From positions 3,458,978 to 3,522,977 of the forward strand of contig CM066923.1 of the NCBI GenBank assembly GCA_033964015.1: a DNA stretch of 64,000 bases, written 5' to 3'. The position numbers and the translations under genes are program-made. The DNA is from Scolanthus callimorphus (taxonomy: Eukaryota > Cnidaria > Anthozoa > Actiniaria > Edwardsiidae). This document shows, piece after piece, positions 61,401-64,000 of the stretch (within the stretch, counting starts at the first letter, position 1; each line of letters starts with the position of its first letter). The notes below the pieces were generated by a model that saw only the letters and a program-made list of their open reading frames with translations, did no database searches and was not told where the DNA came from.

Positions 61401-63806
61401 CAGAATCATGTGAAGAGGCCCTTAGGCCTTAGGACTTACAATTCACCACAAGTGATGTTGAGTTGGTGTGGTTTTTGCCACAGGCATCAGTAACATTACA
61501 AGTGAAGATACGACCGTGCATGTCTCTAGTCACATTCACGAGCGTGTAAACCGAGCTTTGATTCAGTGTCTGTCCATGTTGGTCAGTCCATCTGATGGAG
61601 GGTGCTGGAGTGCCATCCGCTGAACAACTTAGTGTGACATAACCAAATTCGTTAACTGTCGTGGTGGATGACACATTAATGGTGCTTGTTGGGACTGAAA
61701 AGGAGTAATCAAGATCATCAAAGAATATAAAGGCTCATTTATACGACAGTGATTTTTCGGCACGGATCGGATAAAAAGTAGTACGGCTACCAAATTTATA
61801 ATGGCACGGCTCGAGTATATTTGCGCTGCGTAAATGGCTTTACCGTACTACATTTTGTCAGAGCCCGACCGAATTTCATGCCGGAACTACTTGGCGAGGT
61901 AGTCCCAGAATCATTTTTATCCAAGCCGTGTAAATGGGGCTTAAGTTATCAGTCTGGATCAACCGGCTGTCAATCAATTCTACAACAACACCAGTAAACC
62001 GCGCGTTCTGATTGGTTGGCTAGCTGTGTGTGATTACAGTGTACACATGTACGATTGACGATGCGCACGCTGTTAGGGCTTTTCATTAAAAAAAAAAACG
62101 GGTTTGTTGTTGTATAAAACAAACAGGTCATATTTTCAAGTGCATTTGTACTGTAACAGACGCACAGAAGACGTCATAGAGTGTCGTGAACAACTGACAC
62201 GCCACTCGAATGCGTCTCGTGACGTACTTGTTTGTTCATGTCACGCTATGGCTTCGTCTGTGAAACTATTGTAACTACAAACGCACGGAAAAATGAGATC
62301 TATTTGTCAAAAAATGTTGATGAATTATTACAAAACAATTGATATCACTAAGTTACAAAAGGCCGGTCTAAAGGATTGTCTAAGTTTAAGGGAGGTTGTC
62401 GCGCAGCTGCGCAGCTGTTCTGCGCATCTCAAACAAAGAAGTATCGTCCCGTAACGATGGACAGCGAAGGCTGAAAACCACGAAAACAATCCGTTTTAAT
62501 CTCGCTATTCTCGATCCATCCGACCAAATGTTTATGTTTTACATATTCTTCAATAGTTTTCTGATAGGATGGTCTAAATAATTTTGCTCAGTGATCGTTC
62601 CTGGAGCATGGGCGTAGCGCGACAACTTCCCTTTAATTTGCATTAGAAACGGCTCATGATTAGGTACGCTGTACGTATGTTCTAGACCTGATTTATTCTA
62701 AGGAGGAGTCACTGCAATAGATGCTTGATTGACATTGAATAATGTAGATCAATACTAATTATACAATGGTATTGGCTATACAACTAGCTATACAATACTA
62801 GTAAGCTCTCGCATTTGGCTGATCATTAATTTTTACTTCAGCGACATTATCATCCTACTACTTTGTCTAAATAAATAATTTTAAACATTGTCCGGCAAGT
62901 CCTCGTTGGTTAGCCTAACGTATCAAATAATAAATCATATCATGCAGTTTGAGCATTAATCATAATTTATTCTTAATATAAAAGAATCAGGGTCTGAAAT
63001 TATTGTTTTATCACATTATATTAAATCATAAACTAGAAATCACAGATGAGTAAATCATTTATTAATTTCATTCCATAATCAACAGTGTACTAATCGATAC
63101 AATCAACAGCCCATTTAGTGAACATATAAATAATACATCAATAGCACCCAATATTCCAAGGAACCCAGCACTCGGGCTTACCATCAACTGTAACTGTCAC
63201 AACAGAACTGATCGTACTGACACCAACAGCATTCCCGGCCATGCAGGTGATGCTATTACTTCCTGGAATTTCTGCGCTGAATTATAACTCCCACTTGGTT
63301 GCGTCTCACATGGTTGCCATGGTTATAGAAGATGTAGTTGCTGACCGCTGGGTTTCCAGACGCACTGCACAGCAAACTAATGGTATCGCCCTGGCATAAG
63401 GTACTTCCAACTGGATGTATCTTGCTGAGTTGAATGTTTTCGGGTTTATCTGACGAGTGATTCAAAGACGCATTCAAAAGAACTTCTCGACTTCTTTGCA
63501 GCAAAATCCCACGGCAAAAACAAACACTTTTGAGTGAAGAACACTTACATTGGACAACAATGAAGGCTGATTGAGTGACGTTAGTCCCACATCCACTTGT
63601 GTCCACGGCGGTACATCTAAATTCTCCTGACATGTTCCTTGAGATATTCACCAGGCTATAGACCGAACCACGTGACATTATCTGGCCTTGGGGGCTTATC
63701 AGACTTACTAACGGCACAGGGTACCCATCGGCAGAGCAAGGAAGGTCAACAGAGCTGGATTCGTTTAGAGTAATATTGGAAGGACCTGTGAAATTGGTGA
63801 TGGGCG
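46188..63806 (-). CDS. Ig-domain receptor with a multi-tyrosine (ITIM/ITSM-like) tail, 3' 11 exons
   Basis: Exons in transcript order: 63549-63806, 63182-63449, 61440-61694, 59803-60079, 57382-57657, 55793-56059 (six Ig domains), 53213-53361 (TM), 53063-53078 (microexon), 52444-52585, 46777-46914 and 46188-46412 (tail). Ig exons enter and leave in phase 1, tail exons in phases 1, 2, 0 and 0, and every junction matches once five one-base gaps are allowed for in three exons. The tail carries PYSEV, LPYAQV, ITYAEV, PTYAEV, LLYADL and TDYAEI. LxYxxV, IxYxxV and LxYxxL fit the ITIM consensus and TxYxxI the ITSM consensus, motifs that recruit SH2 phosphatases or adaptors in vertebrate immune receptors. 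A cell-surface recognition receptor is inferred. The signal peptide and further domains lie beyond 64000. Confidence 0.75.
46777..46914 (-). CDS. Ig receptor exon: cytoplasmic tail 2 (two TYAEV motifs)
   Basis: A 138-base exon in phase 0 on both sides, between AACTGTTAG and AAG|GTCAGT. It encodes QRVPDITYAEVNKKKKKKAK, then AGQEPTYAEVDKTK. ITYAEV is the exact ITIM core seen in several vertebrate inhibitory receptors; PTYAEV is a near match. A lysine run separates the two. It is placed in the Ig gene by phase and by motif style; the intron before it is 5.5 kb and contains the large inverted-repeat element. Confidence 0.75.
48895..49622. mobile_element. Nested foldback elements, CAACCTCGTTCCCAGGG ends
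   Basis: CAACCTCGTTCCCAGGG at 48895 and CCCTGGGAACGAGGTTG at 49606-49622 are inverted. Inside are a foldback at 48895-49241 (arms with TCACTCGGAAGAAGACC) and another at 49248-49604 (arms with GGCAAGATTTCTACCCTAAG). Both lie in the central part of the 4.66-kb element. Confidence 0.65.
50978..51340. mobile_element. 363-bp MULE-like element with 9-bp target duplication
   Basis: Ends TAGCCTGCGAAAGCCGACAC and its complement, with inverted arms of about 130 bases. CAGCTGCTA is repeated directly at 50969-50977 and 51341-51349. A 9-base duplication and long TIRs are typical of Mutator-like elements. The undisturbed counterpart of the site is visible in the other arm of the host element near 48570. 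No transposase. Confidence 0.85.
52444..52585 (-). CDS. Ig receptor exon: cytoplasmic tail 1 (PYSEV, LPYAQV)
   Basis: Encodes SLDHHYARNGPAATNGGVED, then PYSEVLPREPARPNNDTLPY and AQVGGQR. DPYSEV and LPYAQV are tyrosine motifs; the second fits the ITIM consensus. The tyrosines are 18 residues apart, slightly longer than a classical ITAM. An alternative acceptor three bases downstream would keep frame. Exit phase 0 (CGG|GTGAGT). Confidence 0.72.
53063..53078 (-). CDS. Ig receptor microexon, 16 bases
   Basis: CTCATCCACAG and GTAAGT bracket 16 bases that code (S)ENVE(M). The entry phase 1 and exit phase 2 are exactly what is needed to join the TM exon to the exon at 52585; joining those two directly would break the frame. 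This makes the microexon credible in spite of its size. Confidence 0.65.
53213..53361 (-). CDS. Ig receptor exon: stalk and TM helix, one frame break
   Basis: After TTTTTTTCAG it encodes RPSTEPRKGEGLSEVEIALI, then AVGAVL, and meets TGA. One base missing in the A run at 53283-53286 (T run on the coding strand) would continue the helix as LLILFIVVYCIC followed by NKKKKKSKAKR, a perfect stop-transfer. The exon has 149 bases where 150 fits its phases. Donor AGAT|GTGAGT. Confidence 0.7.
53283..53286 (-). other. Frame break in the TM exon
   Basis: The A run (T run on the coding strand) is one base too short for the TM helix to stay open; see the exon entry. Confidence 0.7.
54164..54185. repeat. 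Run of 22 C
   Basis: Uninterrupted homopolymer in an intron of the Ig receptor gene. Confidence 0.95.
54611..55082 (+). other. Short plus-strand open frames with an AATAAA, doubtful
   Basis: Two small frames (54611-54805 and 54815-55018) are followed by AATAAA at about 55077. The second reads MAKVAMKHKPTIEAGAQRRE and onward, 67 residues ending IIHV. I recognise no family. They lie in an intron of the Ig gene on the opposite strand. It could be a retrocopy or element fragment. Confidence 0.25.
55595..55755. repeat. GACA/GGAC tetranucleotide microsatellite
   Basis: Imperfect runs of ACAG, GGAC and ACAA units, starting about 40 bases inside the intron after Ig exon 55793. Confidence 0.88.
55793..56059 (-). 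CDS. Ig receptor exon: last, membrane-proximal Ig domain (type B)
   Basis: After TTCTTTCAG it encodes LSIDKEVKCIGEGETSINVT, then ATFSCKVGDEPL, VYSVSWSTGSEVTTVACQAR and NSIGESNYTYSV. Canonical cysteines FSC and VAC, with the type B extra Cys in VKC. It ends ACAA|GTAAGA, and the leftover A completes an Arg codon with the TM exon. A tetranucleotide microsatellite starts about 40 bases into the following intron. Confidence 0.82.
56252..56545. repeat. 32-bp minisatellite, about 9 units
   Basis: The unit GGAGTGGAAGCCATTCAACA continuing ACAAACCAATCA recurs nine times with few changes, in the intron between Ig exons 57382 and 56059. The open frames over it (WKPFNNKP repeats) are by-products of the repeat. 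Confidence 0.92.
57266..57331. repeat. 66-bp hairpin
   Basis: CCGTGCTGTATCGGGTCTAC pairs with the complementary GTAAACCCGATACAGCACGG around a CGCTGCGCG loop, about 50 bases from the donor of Ig exon 57382. Confidence 0.7.
57382..57657 (-). CDS. Ig receptor exon: Ig domain, type A
   Basis: After TTGTTCTCAG it encodes PPFNVSVQSSPANYTVQESS, then LTLTCAVSGAEPENTVTTWS, RVLRINNGSYNCTVTD and TSNTCGAVSGSIAITVQ. Canonical Cys, Trp and Cys with Y.C are all present, plus the extra Cys of type A. Intact; donor CAAT|GTAAGT. Confidence 0.87.
58975..59485. repeat. Degenerate ACGAACG/CACGNACG tract
   Basis: A ~500-base low-complexity block of four-base ACGA-like units. The minus-strand frame over it appears rich in Cys, Ser and Val only because of this composition. 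Confidence 0.75.
59803..60079 (-). CDS. Ig receptor exon: Ig domain, type B, with two frame breaks
   Basis: After TTTCTTAG it reads DKPENTQLIK, then loses frame at the AAAGTTT stretch (60047-60053). It continues in another frame as FPSGSTVCREVDITVSCSAS, then PPVSSFTLYKDGVNVTTQG, loses frame again at 59926-59930, and ends TTRAIINGTTNGIIDLVCEP, then ASLSISVN before G|GTGAGG. It aligns with the type B exon at 63182 through both breaks. At 277 bases, two more restore the expected phase. Confidence 0.65.
60515..60945. repeat. Compound inverted-repeat region
   Basis: Contains TCCTATGATATCTC and its complement, and CGAGGGGTTCTGGGAA with TTCCCAGAACCCCTCG. An outer pair, TTTCGCTGGGCT (near 60340) and AGCCCAGCGAAA (near 60930), suggests one element of about 600 bases starting near 60330. 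Confidence 0.55.
61015..61418. mobile_element. 404-bp element, CTTCTTCACATGATTCC ends
   Basis: CTTCTTCACATGATTCCGGA at the left and TCCAGAATCATGTGAAGAGG at the right are imperfect inverted ends. The interior has CATTCTGGAATGA repeats and a GCGCATGCGTGAATGCGC palindrome. It ends 22 bases before the donor side of Ig exon 61440. Confidence 0.6.
61440..61694 (-). CDS. Ig receptor exon: Ig domain, type A
   Basis: After CCTTTTCAG it encodes PTSTINVSSTTTVNEFGYVT, then LSCSADGTPAPSIRWTDQHG, SSVYTLVNVTRDMHGRIFTC and DACGKNHTNSTSLVVN. Canonical Cys-Trp-Cys are present, with an extra Cys in DACGK. Intact; donor AATT|GTAAGT. Confidence 0.85.
61731..61942. mobile_element. 212-bp element, AAGGCTCATTTATACG ends
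   Basis: AAGGCTCATTTATACGACAG at the left and CGTGTAAATGGGGCTT at the right are inverted repeats. AAAAAGTAGTACGG and CCGTACTACATTTTGT also pair inside. It lies in the intron upstream of Ig exon 61694. Confidence 0.6.
61943..63181. other. Intron of the Ig receptor gene
   Basis: AT-rich, with a short A run at 62089. I see no exon or clear element. Confidence 0.45.
63182..63449 (-). CDS. Ig receptor exon: Ig domain, type B, with two frame breaks
   Basis: Starts after CTCGTCAG with DKPENIQLSKIHPVGSTLCQ, then TISLLCSASGNPAVSNYIFY. The frame must shift by one missing base near 63306-63311 and again near 63279-63283 to continue into FSAEIPGSNSITCMAGNAVG and the donor GATG|GTAAGC. The exon is 268 bases; two more bases would give the phase the neighbours need. 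The breaks are either sequence errors or real lesions. Confidence 0.65.
63549..63806 (-). CDS. Ig receptor exon: Ig domain, type A (first seen)
   Basis: The acceptor CTCATTTCCAG precedes PITNFTGPSNITLNESSSVD, then LPCSADGYPVP, RGSVYSLVNISRNMSGEFRC and TSGCGTNVTQSAFIVVQ. The two canonical cysteines are LPC and FRC; an extra one lies in SGCG. The usual Trp after the first Cys is replaced (PLVSLIS). There are several N-glycosylation sites. Open and in frame; donor CAAT|GTAAGT. Confidence 0.8.
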
Positions 63807-64000
63807 CTGGAAATGAGAGAATTAACGCATAAGCTGGCTACAAGGCGTACAACAGTTTTCCTTGAACTTAGTAGATTCGCATAACAAAGAGTAACAAGAG
63901 AATCATTTATTGATATAAGATCACCAATCCGGGACCAATGCGTTTAGCTGAGAACGCAAAGGTCTTGACATAATTGCCCTTGTATTGCGCGCGATCAACG

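Overview
This is a piece of an animal nuclear genome. Genes are split into small exons with GT..AG introns, most of them in phase 1, and more than half of the window is transposon debris, foldback elements and satellites. The protein modules (ZP, CUB, D8C, FN3 and Ig domains in membrane proteins) and the style of the repeats suggest an anthozoan cnidarian, most likely a stony coral. That assignment is inference; no marker gene is present. Exon ends below were read by eye from splice signals and checked by reading-frame continuity across each junction.

Layout. (1) 25-200, plus strand: the last exon of a type I membrane protein. (2) 4850-10711, minus strand: a complete seven-exon gene (ZP-A) for a 384-residue secreted/transmembrane ZP-domain protein with signal peptide, ZP domain, RRRR cleavage site, TM helix and short tail. 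(3) 12984-25600, minus strand: a larger paralogue (ZP-B) with modules in the order D8C, CUB, second CUB-like, short Cys module, Pro/Thr linker, ZP domain, TM and tail. Its first exon(s) were not found. ZP-A and ZP-B share every intron position and phase in the ZP-to-tail part except one extra intron in the ZP-N region of ZP-A, so they are tandem duplicates. (4) 25.6-44.4 kb: no gene recognised. It holds a ~190-bp satellite, a 1.7-kb palindromic element made of ~148-bp repeats, minisatellites and foldback elements. (5) 44401-44673, minus strand: a lone FN3 exon whose gene is uncertain. (6) 46188-63806, minus strand: the 3' part of a receptor gene with six Ig domains, one TM helix and a tail built from five exons (including a 16-bp microexon) with six YxxV/L/I motifs, several of them matching ITIM or ITSM consensus. 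The 5' end lies beyond the window.

The receptor is the most interesting item. Its Ig exons alternate between two types, each with one extra cysteine placed so that a disulphide between neighbouring domains is plausible, and its tail looks like that of an immune inhibitory receptor. Three of its exons need a total of five single-base additions to stay open, mostly at or beside short homopolymers. This points to consensus errors in a long-read assembly or, less likely, to a decaying gene.

Mobile DNA. Non-autonomous inverted-repeat elements dominate. Examples are a 4.66-kb element with ~1.0-kb arms that carries a nested 363-bp MULE-like element with a perfect 9-bp target duplication, a 2.38-kb element with ~383-bp arms, a pogo/Tc1-like element, and several small foldback families with two copies each. 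No intact transposase or reverse transcriptase was recognised.
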